DNA from: Elusimicrobiota bacterium
GTDB lineage: Bacteria > Elusimicrobiota > UBA8919
Length of the DNA stretch: 35,136 nt
Assembly (NCBI GenBank): GCA_016218625.1
Contig: JACRDL010000116.1
Coordinates: 1 to 35,136, forward strand
Direction of reading: 5' to 3'
Shown: one piece after another, positions 10,831-20,121 of the stretch
How positions within the stretch are numbered: the first letter of the stretch is position 1
Layout of the letters: each line of letters opens with the position of its first letter
Translations under genes and position numbers: made by a program
Notes under the pieces: generated by a model
The model's database searches: none
Told to the model about the DNA's origin: nothing
What the model saw: the letters and a program-made list of their open reading frames with translations, nothing else

Positions 10831-10987
10831 AAATAAAAAATCCCCGCAATGCCGTGAGAACAAAAAGTTTGAAGCACTTTTTACTAAGTGGGTATCCTAT
10901 CCTTGCAACCGAAATTACAAGGAATTAAGATTCCCGATATTGTGCTTGTAGGCTCAAAACAGTTCGTTCAACACCAACACTGCAGGG
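10831..10987 (-). ncRNA. ssrS: 6S RNA (candidate)
   Basis: Minus-strand CCCUGCAGUG (10987-10978) pairs over 10 bp with CAUUGCGGGG (10851-10842), followed by a U-rich tract (10841-10831). Internal UGAGCC motif. Position zapA-[RNA]-rarA-fau matches the zapA-ssrS-fau arrangement. Confidence 0.8.
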
Positions 10988-10993
10988 AAAATA

Positions 10994-11284
10994 TTATCGC
11001 GGATGAGAAGCCGCATCCAGATGTAAAATTAACTCATCCACATTTCTGTCTAACTCCGTTTCGATATTTTCTTTTTCTTCTTTTAACTTAAAAATTTCCT
11101 CTGCCAGTATTATAAGACCGACACTGAGTATTTTTGTGGTATCCTGTGTGTTCTGTTCTTTGCCTACTTCCTGCAACTTTTTATTCACGTACTCGGCAAG
11201 TTGATTTACAAAAAGGGGCTCCGTATCCGTTTCCAGATCGTGGATACTGTTCAGTATTTTAACGGATACCCTTTCTTTTGCCAT
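10994..11284 (-). CDS. zapA: Cell division protein ZapA
   Basis: VSVKILNSIHDLETD...LAEYVNKKLQEVG...TKILSVGLIILAEEIFKLKEE; small coiled-coil protein downstream of pheT. Confidence 0.8.
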   Translation of the reverse strand: MAKERVSVKILNSIHDLETDTEPLFVNQLAEYVNKKLQEVGKEQNTQDTTKILSVGLIILAEEIFKLKEEKENIETELDRNVDELILHLDAASHPR

Positions 11285-11523
11285 TATATTTTTGCCCTCT
11301 CTATATTTTCTATAATATTTTTAATTCTGCTTTTTACTATATCCCTTTCTTTTACAAATTTTCTTGCCATTTTATTTTCCTCCTCGGAGATTCTGACTTT
11401 TGTAAGCAAACCCTCATTTGTTTCTGTTAATTTCTTATTCTCCTTGTGAAGTTCGAACATCTTCGCAGAAACATTTTTGATTTTCTCTTTTAATATACCG
11501 ATTTTTCTGCTGACCTTATCCAT
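11284..11523 (-). CDS. Small coiled-coil protein, ZapB-like
   Basis: 79 aa, heptad-rich, overlaps zapA start, between pheT and zapA. Confidence 0.6.
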   Translation of the reverse strand: MDKVSRKIGILKEKIKNVSAKMFELHKENKKLTETNEGLLTKVRISEEENKMARKFVKERDIVKSRIKNIIENIERAKI

Positions 11524-11577
11524 TGCCTTCCATTAAGAGTATATAAATAATATTTGTTTTTGTCAAGCGTTTTTTAA

Positions 11578-13926
11578 TTATCTTATTTTGGCGTTAAACT
11601 TTTTTTCAAGTTGTGAAATTATTTTTTTAATAGCAGAGTTGACCTCTTCATCCTTGAGCGTCCTGTCTTGACGGCGAAATGTCATTCTAAAAGCAAGTGA
11701 TTTATGCCCTTCCTTTATTTGAACGCCTTCGTAAAAATCAAACAATTTTATGCCGGAAACTATGTCTGCACCTTCTTTTTTTATAACACCGGTTATTTCA
11801 TCGGCGGAAAAATTTTGCGAAACCTCAATTGCAAGGTCTCTTTTAACGGACGGATATTTTGGAACCGGAACATATTTTTTCCCGAAATCAACAAAATCCG
11901 CAAGTTCATCTAAAACAATTTCAAAAACATATAAATCGGTTTTCAAATCCAACTCGCTTTTTATATCCGGATTAAAAAGTCCGAAATGGCCGACCGTTTT
12001 ATCCGATATTTTAATTTTCACCGACTTATTTTTGTGAAACATTTCAAAGGCATTTTTTTCAAACCCATAGTTAGATATACCGATTTCGGTAAATACGGAT
12101 TCAATAAAACCTTTTAGGAAATAAAAATCTACGGCAGAGGGTTTTTCCTTCCACCAACCCGATAACTGTCCGACAACAACTCCAGAAAAAAGTGTTTTTT
12201 CTTTCTCAAGAAAAACCCTGCCGAGTTCAAAAAATTTTATATCCTCTTTTCCGCGGCTTAAATTTCTAATCACATTTTTTATCAGTTGCGGAATAAGTGA
12301 TGTTGTCAAAAATGGTTCTTCTTTTGATACCGGATTTTTAATTTCCCATCCGCTTTCTTTTAGTTTAAGTTTGAGCAAATCCTCTTTTGAAACAAAATTA
12401 TAACTTATCGTCTCAAAAAAACCGGCGGAAACGGCAATATCTTTTATCCTGTCGATTATTTTCTCCATTTTATTTGCGGCGGAAACATCCGCTTTATAAC
12501 TTATTTTATCGCTTGTTTTTATATTATTATAACCGTAAATGCGGGCAATTTCCTCCACTAAATCTACATCACCTTTTACATCATTACGATAGGAAGGAAC
12601 GGTTACAAGCAGGGAGTAGGGAGTAGGGAGTAGGGAGTAGGAAAAGCCAAGGCGGGTTAAAATACTTTGCATCTCTTCAACCGCAATATCTGTTCCTAAA
12701 ATTTTATTAACCTTTTTCGTATCAAGTTCTATTTTTACGGGTTCAGACGGGATCGGATACATGTCAACCGCGCCGGCAACTATTTCGCCGCCGCAGATTT
12801 TCCGTATCAAATCCGTTGCAATCATACCTATATTTGAAACATTTTTTGCATCAATTCCTCTTATAAATCTGTAAGACGAGTCGGTGGAAATCGCAAGTTT
12901 TCTTGATGTTTTTCTTATTGAGATGGGGTCAAAATATGCCGCCTCAAGAAAAATATTTTTTGTTACATCCGTTACGGAAGTCGGAGTTCCTCCTATAACA
13001 CCCGCAATGGCAACCGGCACATCTGCGTCGGCAATAACCAGCATTTCATCATCAAGCGGGTATTCATTATTATCAAGTGCAAAAATCTTTTCTTGTGATT
13101 TTGCATTGCGAACAATGATTTTATTTTTCAGTTTATCAATATCAAATGCGTGAAGCGGCTGACCGTATTCAAGCAAAATATAATTCGTAATATCAGCGAT
13201 ATTATTTATCGGACGCAATCCGCAATTTATCAGACGGTCAATAAGCCATTTCGGAGATGAACCGACTTTTACATTTTTTATTATGAAACCTGTATATCTC
13301 GGGCATTTTTCAGGATTTTTAATTTCTACCGGAAAAATATTTTTTGGTTTAATGCTATAATCTTTTATTTCTTTTTTTATTTTTTTATTGAACACTGCGG
13401 CTATTTCTTTCGCAATTCCAAAAACGGAAAGGCAATCGCCGCGGTTTATAGTAATTACCATCTCAAAATATGAATCACTATTGAGATATTCGTCAATGGT
13501 TGAGCCGATTTTCGCATCGTCAGGAAGTATAAAAATACCGGAAGCGTCATCACCCGCTTTAATCTCTACGGGAGAACACAACATTCCCTGCGATTCAACG
13601 CCGCGAAGGACCGCTTTTTTTATTTCACCGTCGGGAAGTTTGGCTCCGATTTTTGCAAGCGGAACGATATCTCCGAATTTTATATTATTTGCACCGCATA
13701 CGATTTTGTAGTTATTTTGTCCGTCAGTAACTTCACAGACGAAAAGTTTATCCGCATTGGGATGTTTTTCAACCGATAAAATTTTTGCGATGATAACATT
13801 TTTATCAACAGAAACATTTTTTACCGCCTGTGTTTCTATCCCCGCCATCGTAAGACGGTAAGCCAGTTCATCAGCGGAAACATCAATATCCACAAATTCT
13901 TTTAACCAGTTAAGCGAAATTTTCAT
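11578..13926 (-). CDS. pheT: Phenylalanyl-tRNA synthetase beta subunit
   Basis: MKISLNWLKEFVDID start, NGLRPINNIADITNYILLEYGQPLHAFD-like motif, B5 and FDX-ACB domains (PKYPSVKRDLAIEV). Confidence 0.97.
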   Translation of the reverse strand: MKISLNWLKEFVDIDVSADELAYRLTMAGIETQAVKNVSVDKNVIIAKILSVEKHPNADKLFVCEVTDGQNNYKIVCGANNIKFGDIVPLAKIGAKLPDGEIKKAVLRGVESQGMLCSPVEIKAGDDASGIFILPDDAKIGSTIDEYLNSDSYFEMVITINRGDCLSVFGIAKEIAAVFNKKIKKEIKDYSIKPKNIFPVEIKNPEKCPRYTGFIIKNVKVGSSPKWLIDRLINCGLRPINNIADITNYILLEYGQPLHAFDIDKLKNKIIVRNAKSQEKIFALDNNEYPLDDEMLVIADADVPVAIAGVIGGTPTSVTDVTKNIFLEAAYFDPISIRKTSRKLAISTDSSYRFIRGIDAKNVSNIGMIATDLIRKICGGEIVAGAVDMYPIPSEPVKIELDTKKVNKILGTDIAVEEMQSILTRLGFSYSLLPTPYSLLVTVPSYRNDVKGDVDLVEEIARIYGYNNIKTSDKISYKADVSAANKMEKIIDRIKDIAVSAGFFETISYNFVSKEDLLKLKLKESGWEIKNPVSKEEPFLTTSLIPQLIKNVIRNLSRGKEDIKFFELGRVFLEKEKTLFSGVVVGQLSGWWKEKPSAVDFYFLKGFIESVFTEIGISNYGFEKNAFEMFHKNKSVKIKISDKTVGHFGLFNPDIKSELDLKTDLYVFEIVLDELADFVDFGKKYVPVPKYPSVKRDLAIEVSQNFSADEITGVIKKEGADIVSGIKLFDFYEGVQIKEGHKSLAFRMTFRRQDRTLKDEEVNSAIKKIISQLEKKFNAKIR

Positions 13927-13930
13927 AATA

Positions 13931-14491
13931 CTATTTCTTTTTTATAAGTTCTTCGAATTTATCCGATATATTAGAACACTGCGGTATTTTTTTAAATTCT
14001 ACCAACCATTTTTTTATATATTTAAGGTTGATTTTTTTTCTACCTTGCCTGACAATAATGCCATTTACATCCTCAATATCACGAGCCCTACCGGCAAAAA
14101 GTTTATGTATTATCACATCTTCTACCGATGCAAATTTTACGGGATAATTATTAATTCTTTTTAATTTAGCTCTATTTATTGCCTGTCGTTCATAATCAAG
14201 ATATGAAAAAATTAAATCAATCCTTATTCCGGTTTTTCTGTCTATGCAAGGAAAAACATTCGTTTTTTTAGTAAATTCATCGTCTGTTTTATTTGCTTTT
14301 ATTAAATCTATATTAAAGCATATACGTTTTACGTTTTCCAAAAAATCTGTATCTACCCCCAGTGTGATATCTATGTCTTCGGTTAACCTCGGCTCACCGT
14401 AAAGTAAAATTGCCTGACCACCGATGAGCATATAAGGAATTTTTTCCTTGTCTAATTGTTTAGCCAATTTCACTAAAAGTTTTTCAAACAT
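13931..14491 (-). CDS. Nucleotidyltransferase-fold protein (AbiEii/DUF6036-like); putative toxin-type gene
   Basis: PYMLIGGQAILLYGEPRLTEDIDITLG (GG...DID motif), VEDVIIHKLFAGRARDIEDV. ATG at 14491 overlaps the upstream stop by 8 nt. Confidence 0.75.
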   Translation of the reverse strand: MFEKLLVKLAKQLDKEKIPYMLIGGQAILLYGEPRLTEDIDITLGVDTDFLENVKRICFNIDLIKANKTDDEFTKKTNVFPCIDRKTGIRIDLIFSYLDYERQAINRAKLKRINNYPVKFASVEDVIIHKLFAGRARDIEDVNGIIVRQGRKKINLKYIKKWLVEFKKIPQCSNISDKFEELIKKK

Positions 14492-14696
14492 TTTTTTTAA
14501 CTTTATAATTAATAATTCCGGCAATTTTAATATCTATATCTAAACTCTGAAAGTAATTTTTACGCGGTAATACCGAAAAATTACGCGCTTCATTCCACAA
14601 TGCTTCATATATTTTCATCGCCTTTTTATATGATAATTTTTTGTTTTTTATAAAATCTTCGTTGAATTTTTTCAATAATAATGCATTTTTAATCAT
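14484..14696 (-). CDS. Small conserved partner of nucleotidyltransferase (putative antitoxin-type gene)
   Basis: 70 aa ORF (YKKAMKIYEALWNEARNFSVLP...LDIDIKIAGIINY) directly upstream of and overlapping the nucleotidyltransferase. Confidence 0.6.
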   Translation of the reverse strand: MIKNALLLKKFNEDFIKNKKLSYKKAMKIYEALWNEARNFSVLPRKNYFQSLDIDIKIAGIINYKVKKNV

Positions 14697-14766
14697 ATTA
14701 TGTATTACATCATGCTAAAAAACTCTATGTTTTTATTAGACCGTTGAGGGCTTTTTCAACGATAAC

Positions 14767-14794
14767 ATTATACTAAATATCCCGAAAATTGCAA
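14767..14794 (-). promoter_or_regulatory. Putative sigma70-type promoter for the nucleotidyltransferase module
   Basis: Minus strand TTGCAA-16 nt-TATAAT (14794-14789, 14772-14767); downstream hairpin CGTTGA...TCAACG at 14761-14742. Confidence 0.5.
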
Positions 14795-14815
14795 TAAAAA
14801 AAACCCCCACATTGT

Positions 14816-15010
14816 AGCGGTCGCATTACTATGCGACTGCCTCTGGTGTGTCGTGGGCCTCTGGCGATGTCCACGACCATCTGTTGAGGATTTTCAAACT
14901 GTCATTGCGAGGTCCCGCACATTTTGTCATTGTGAGCGTAAGCGAAACAATCTCGGTTTTGAAAATGTGCGGGATAAACTCCGCCCGTGGCAATCTCAAA
15001 ACTTTTTTAA
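14816..15010. repeat. Composite intergenic palindrome cluster
   Basis: Contains GTCGCATTACTATGCGAC, GTCGTGG...CCACGAC, and CCCGCACATTTT (14914-14925) / AAAATGTGCGGG (14962-14973) around a cattgtgagcgtaagcgaaacaatc core. Confidence 0.75.
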
Positions 15011-15086
15011 TTCTTGATTACTGTAGATTACAAAAAAGAATATGGAAAAATCAAAGTATCTGAACCGTCTCCGGTCCAACTTTCCT

Positions 15087-16454
15087 CTATTTTTCAATTT
15101 TTTTTAACTGCTCAATGTTCTTTTGAGATTCCTCATCAGTATCAATCAGAATACGTGATGTAATGTAAATGAGAACTTGATTGGTAATTTTAGTTTTTGT
15201 TTTCTTGGAGAACAGATATTTAATCAAGGGGATGCTTTTTAATACAGGAACGCCTTTTACGGAATCCACAAACGTTGTTTTTTCAATACCGCCCATCACA
15301 TATGTTTGACCATTCTTTATGTCTATCGTGCTTGTCGCTTGACGTGATGAAACCATTGGCTGCCCCTGCGGACTCCAACCGACCAAATCACTTATTTGTG
15401 CGTTAATGGTCAAGTTAATTAAGTCGTCAGATTTTACAAGAGGCGTTACATTTAATGTTAATCCGATTCTATTTGAAGTTTCATAAGAGCTATTTTGTTG
15501 CATATACATTATTGAATCGCCGGTGTATATGGTTGCTGACTTATTGTTCAAAGTAATAATTTTCGGTGAGGAAATTATTTTTGCATTGCCGTCATTGACC
15601 AACGCATTAATAAAATTCCCTAAATTTGCGTTCATCTCAAGATATACGTTCGCATTAAAGTTGTTGTTATTCTGTTTACCACCAGTAACGCCACCACCCA
15701 CGTTATTACTTGTATAGTTATTGCTGGTATTTGTTGTATAATTATAAGTATTTGTTTGAGAATTGTCATAGTTACTTTTATTGTTACTTTCATTGTTAGA
15801 ATAACTTAAATTAACGCCTCTTATATTTGGTAATATACCTGTCAGAGCATTCCAATCCAGTCCTACTTTACTTGCATAATCCTGACTGATTTCAACTATC
15901 TTTGCCTCAATGACTATCTGCGGGACACGAGTATCTAATTTCGCTATCAGGGTTCTGATGAAATCAATTTTACTTCCCACATCAGTGATTGCCAGAGTAT
16001 TATGGTCGCTATCTACCAATATACTGCCATCCGGAGATAACTGTGACTGGACCAACGGTTTAATCATGAATGCTTGTGTATATTTTAGAGAGATTGACTC
16101 GGTTTTCAAGCGGAGAAACTCTTTTATTCCGGCTACATCCAGTTCTTAAACAAGTTTTGATAAGTCGTTCACTTTTGGTTGTTTATCCGTAATTATGATC
16201 ATATTTAAGGCATCGTTTACCTGAACCGTTCCATAACGGGAAAGACGACCTTTGATGAACATCTCAATTTCTGATGCTTTTATATTTTTGAGGGTGACGA
16301 TTTTGCTTACCGTATCTATACCTGCATCGTCCAGAATGTCTACGTCAAATTTTATCCGTCCTTGAGAAGTCGGTTCTGCACCATAAAAATTCACCCTCAG
16401 TAAAAAAATCATCCCGGCAAACAATACTGCTTTCATACTAATCTTGTGGTTCAT
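15087..16454 (-). pseudogene. Secretin-family (type II/IV pilus outer-membrane channel) gene interrupted by one in-frame UAA
   Basis: Upstream part has signal peptide and KNIKASEIEMFIKGRLSRYGTVQVNDALNMIIITD; same-frame downstream part has RVPQIVIEAKIVEIS and the secretin domain. TAA at 16148-16146, no frameshift. Confidence 0.75.
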
Positions 16455-16609
16455 CTTGTCCCTCCCTCGTCTCACGTTTTATCATTTAAAATTAATTTTT
16501 TACCAGTGTTGATTTCTGTTAAAGTATGAAGTACTCAGGCGAAAATGAAAAAGCAATCTTTATTGCAATTATGTAACATTACTATTTTACATCTTTTTAT
16601 GGAATTTTT

Positions 16610-18305
16610 AAGTATTTCTTACCCAACCCGAGACCCGATATTGATTTTAAAATTAGTGTGAACCTGCCCTCTTGCGAGGGTAAAATTTAAAATTTTCCTA
16701 ATTCTACGAGAAATTATTCCGAATTAGAAATATTTTTTTCAATATTCGGGTATAATCTGTTTTTTAGACGCACCTCTCCCTTTCCCAATCTTGTTCGCTT
16801 GAGTTATTAACAAACTTTTACAGTATGTATTGCAATTCCCAACACAGTTCTCGGGCTTTTTGGTATATCTCATATGTTTCTCTCAATGTGCTGCATATCC
16901 TCATCACCAAATACCTTGACCGCTTTATTATTTTTCCTGCCATCTGGATAAACTGCCACCTCACGGTACTTATCGTCTTTTTCAACCAGCCCGACGGAAA
17001 TAGATAAATTTTACTCGCTATGAAAAAATTATACGCTAATATCCCGAGACCAAACCATACTGCATTCGCTCCAAATTCTCCACACGGCACATAATCTAAA
17101 TTGAATCCGTTCTTTAACTCTTTGTTGTAATTTTCTGAATTACTTCGTCCGTTATGCCACCAGATTACTTCTTCGGCTGTCTTTTCTTCTTCCAAATAAT
17201 TTGTCGCTATTACATGATAACAATATTTTTCCGTCTTCTTAAATAAATCCTGCTCGGGATTGAGCCATCGCTGTACTATCATCCTGAATGCTTCGTCGGA
17301 TTTATTCATACAATGCACCGTCTCAGAATACTCTCTATCCCGTTTTATTCCGTCTCGGTCTTTGTATTGTTTCCAATTATCTTTGGGTATTATACTTATC
17401 ATTTCTTTAACCGATACATCCTGGTCAGCCGTTATCGTCCATTTTACTCTCTCACCGCTTAAACAATTTATCAATTTTGCTTGATAACCTGCGGCATCAC
17501 TCCTGAAATTTTTGATTCTCTTTCCAACACTTTTTACTAACTTTATTATCTTCTCTGTAAATTCATAATTCTTATCCTGCGGCGGAACATTTCCTTCTCG
17601 GAATTCGTATCCGCAACACAAGTCCAACTCAGGAATAAATCCTAATATCGGCATATACCCTTTATTACCGTTATATGTGTATCGTGCATCAAATTTTTCC
17701 GCCTCTATTTCCGTCGCATCTATGTCCAGTGTTAGTTCTTTTTCTTTTGCTCGCTTTATTATTCTTCCGGTTATATTATCATTGAGCTCAGATATTTTTT
17801 CTATCTTGCTTTTACTTTCTCGTCTTAACCAATCTCCTATCGCATCGGAACTTGGCACTCTCTTTATCTTGCATATCTTTTTCAACCCGCTATCCGCATT
17901 TATTTTCCGAATGTCCTCTATATACTTCCCGCCACCGAGCATCATTAACACTACCGGCTCTATGTAATTGTTTGCTTCTATCCCTGCTCCAGATTTTGGC
18001 TTCGGAAATATATTCGTTATTTCCATGTCTATTCCTATCGCTTTATACATCTCTCCGTAAATTCCTATCCCTGCATATGGCGTTATCTCTTCCTTCTCAC
18101 TGAATTCTAACTTGAATTTTAAGACATTTTTTGTCATAATATACTCACCTCGCTTTTTGGGTTTTGTTTCTAACGAATACATTATACCAATTAGCGAGGC
18201 TTTTTTCTACTCTCTTCACCTGTTTGGTGAATCAGTTTTTTTAACTCTCCGTCTATCTTACTTTTTTAATATCGGATTTAAGGACCCAATTTATAACAAA
18301 TACTT
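16610..18305 (-). mobile_element. IS1380-family insertion sequence (boundaries tentative)
   Basis: Transposase ORF plus inverted words AAGTATTT[C/G]TTA and CCGATATT at both sides (16610-16642 and the complement at 18268-18305). Confidence 0.45.
16818..18137 (-). CDS. IS1380-family transposase (DDE)
   Basis: MTKNVLKFKLEFSEKEEITPYAGI...LTLDIDATEIEAEK...GYMPILGFIPELDLCCGYEFREGN...WWHNGRSNSENYNKELKNGFNLDYVPCG. Confidence 0.9.
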   Translation of the reverse strand: MTKNVLKFKLEFSEKEEITPYAGIGIYGEMYKAIGIDMEITNIFPKPKSGAGIEANNYIEPVVLMMLGGGKYIEDIRKINADSGLKKICKIKRVPSSDAIGDWLRRESKSKIEKISELNDNITGRIIKRAKEKELTLDIDATEIEAEKFDARYTYNGNKGYMPILGFIPELDLCCGYEFREGNVPPQDKNYEFTEKIIKLVKSVGKRIKNFRSDAAGYQAKLINCLSGERVKWTITADQDVSVKEMISIIPKDNWKQYKDRDGIKRDREYSETVHCMNKSDEAFRMIVQRWLNPEQDLFKKTEKYCYHVIATNYLEEEKTAEEVIWWHNGRSNSENYNKELKNGFNLDYVPCGEFGANAVWFGLGILAYNFFIASKIYLFPSGWLKKTISTVRWQFIQMAGKIIKRSRYLVMRICSTLRETYEIYQKARELCWELQYIL

Positions 18306-18336
18306 CAAGTTTTGTCAAATGATTTTTACAGAAATG

Positions 18337-20121
18337 TCATGTTCTATTTTTATTCTTAAAGATTTTAATATCTCCTGACGGCGAAACATAAACTTTTTTC
18401 AATTTGAACAATTGTTCAAATTGCCACAATTTATTATACATTGAATCTTCTTTTGCTTTTTGTTCAATATACGGAGTCCTGCTTAAAATAATATAACCGA
18501 TTTTGTTTTCACTTAAAATCTTTTTGGCTTTTTTCAAATCCGTTTCAAGAAAAAACTTTTCCAGTGTAATAAGACCCTGCGGTTCAAGATGCATATTCGT
18601 TGCAACGGTCGGTCTTTCGGCGACATAAACGATGGCATTGCCGTATTCGGATGCCGATGGAAGCACTCCGTATTCCGGATTATTTTGCGAAACTTTCGGT
18701 GAATTTTCTTTAAGCCATAAAAGTGACTTATAATATTCCTTAAATCCAGTATCGGTTGATTTTGAGATTCTAAATCCGTAAAAAACCAAAATTAAAATCC
18801 ATAAAATTATAATAGGAACTTTGCGAATTTTTTGAGAATGCGTTTTTTCATTTTTGAGGATTTGTTCAAAAATGTAGGCGACCAGAATTGCGAAGTTTAT
18901 TGAAAATAATCCGGAGAATCTTGCTCTTGTCAGAGTTAAAATTCCAAATATAACGGTTGAAATTAAAAAAATTATTTTTTCAAATGACGGGACTGTAATA
19001 GTATCTTTTAAGAATATAACAACACCGCATAAAACAATAATTAGTATAACCGCAACAAATGTGCTCTCTAACATTCCGGAAGTAGGGGTAATAAACGATT
19101 CAAATTCTCCGAATTCGCTGAAAAACTGAGGCGGTCTGCTGCCCAAAAAATTTATTCCCGCGAAAAGTCCTCCCAAAAATCCGCCGGAAAAAAGTAATGA
19201 ATAGAAAATTAAAAAAATCGCAACAGCGCCGGATATAATTATAAACTTTCTGTTTTTTGAGAAAACAATAAGACACTGAAAAAAATAAAAAACCAAAAAC
19301 AGCAATAAAAAAAACCATATAATGTACGGCTGAAAAAGAGAAATTGTATCAAATGAAATCGTATAAATTTTTTTCCAATACGGATTACGCAGTAACATCA
19401 CGCCCGGCAGAGCAATTGCATAAGTTATGATCGCCGTCTGAAATAATCTGTCGGAGGTTTTTCTTGCCAAAATATCAAAAATCATTTTAACAAGCACCGA
19501 TATTCCCAAAATCAAAATGAAAATTGTTGACCCGACCCAGGTCCCGATTGATGCAAAAACGGTTATGCCGGCTAAAAAAGAGTAGAACAGCGATTTTTTT
19601 ACGGCAAAAATAAAAAACAGAATAATCAAAATGAGAAAAAACGGTTCCGCAAAATGATGGTCAAATCTTGCGAATGTCGTGTATAAAATATGAAACGGCA
19701 TAATAGCAAAAATGACGGATGCAAAAATCGAATTTTTTTCCGATAAAATATTTTTGGAAAAATAATAAACCGGAAAAATTGTTGCGGCGCCTATTATAGA
19801 CGGTAGTAATGCGCAAGTCCATTCAATAAGTTTAACAGACGGGAAACCCAATCCCAAAATTAGGCATAAAACTGCGGTAAAGTAATCAAAAATGGGCGGC
19901 CAGAAATGATGTGTTCCGTGAGGAAAATTAAGAAAAAGTTCAAAAAGAGGAAGTTTCGGAAAATTTTGTACGACTGATTGGACTCTTAACAGGTGGCAGT
20001 AAGCGTCGGAATCACCTGTAAAAAATAAAATTTGCCGGTTATAAATTTGATTAAAAAAATTTGAAACCCGCAAAAAAAGTGCAGAAAAAAATATCAATAT
20101 CAAAATCTTTTTACTGTTCAT
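18337..20121 (-). CDS. STT3/PglB/AglB-like oligosaccharyltransferase-family membrane protein
   Basis: Polytopic; FTGDSDAYCHLLRVQ (first DxD-type loop), ARFDHHFAEPFF, soluble C-terminus SASEYGNAIVYVAERPTVATNMH at the WWDYG-equivalent position. Confidence 0.7.
   Translation of the reverse strand: MNSKKILILIFFSALFLRVSNFFNQIYNRQILFFTGDSDAYCHLLRVQSVVQNFPKLPLFELFLNFPHGTHHFWPPIFDYFTAVLCLILGLGFPSVKLIEWTCALLPSIIGAATIFPVYYFSKNILSEKNSIFASVIFAIMPFHILYTTFARFDHHFAEPFFLILIILFFIFAVKKSLFYSFLAGITVFASIGTWVGSTIFILILGISVLVKMIFDILARKTSDRLFQTAIITYAIALPGVMLLRNPYWKKIYTISFDTISLFQPYIIWFFLLLFLVFYFFQCLIVFSKNRKFIIISGAVAIFLIFYSLLFSGGFLGGLFAGINFLGSRPPQFFSEFGEFESFITPTSGMLESTFVAVILIIVLCGVVIFLKDTITVPSFEKIIFLISTVIFGILTLTRARFSGLFSINFAILVAYIFEQILKNEKTHSQKIRKVPIIILWILILVFYGFRISKSTDTGFKEYYKSLLWLKENSPKVSQNNPEYGVLPSASEYGNAIVYVAERPTVATNMHLEPQGLITLEKFFLETDLKKAKKILSENKIGYIILSRTPYIEQKAKEDSMYNKLWQFEQLFKLKKVYVSPSGDIKIFKNKNRT

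Noticed and set aside
10888-11091. 67-aa plus-strand ORF
   Set aside because: Overlaps the candidate 6S RNA and zapA on the opposite strand; no SD or family signal.
12612-12641. Tandem arrays as possible CRISPR
   Set aside because: Units are 7-8 bp with no spacers and no cas genes in the window.
14848-15063. 71-aa plus-strand ORF
   Set aside because: Made of the palindromic repeat cluster; no independent coding evidence.
16635-16700. ccctcttgcgaggg hairpin as a riboswitch or terminator
   Set aside because: Short stem without a U-tract; probably part of the IS1380 end region.
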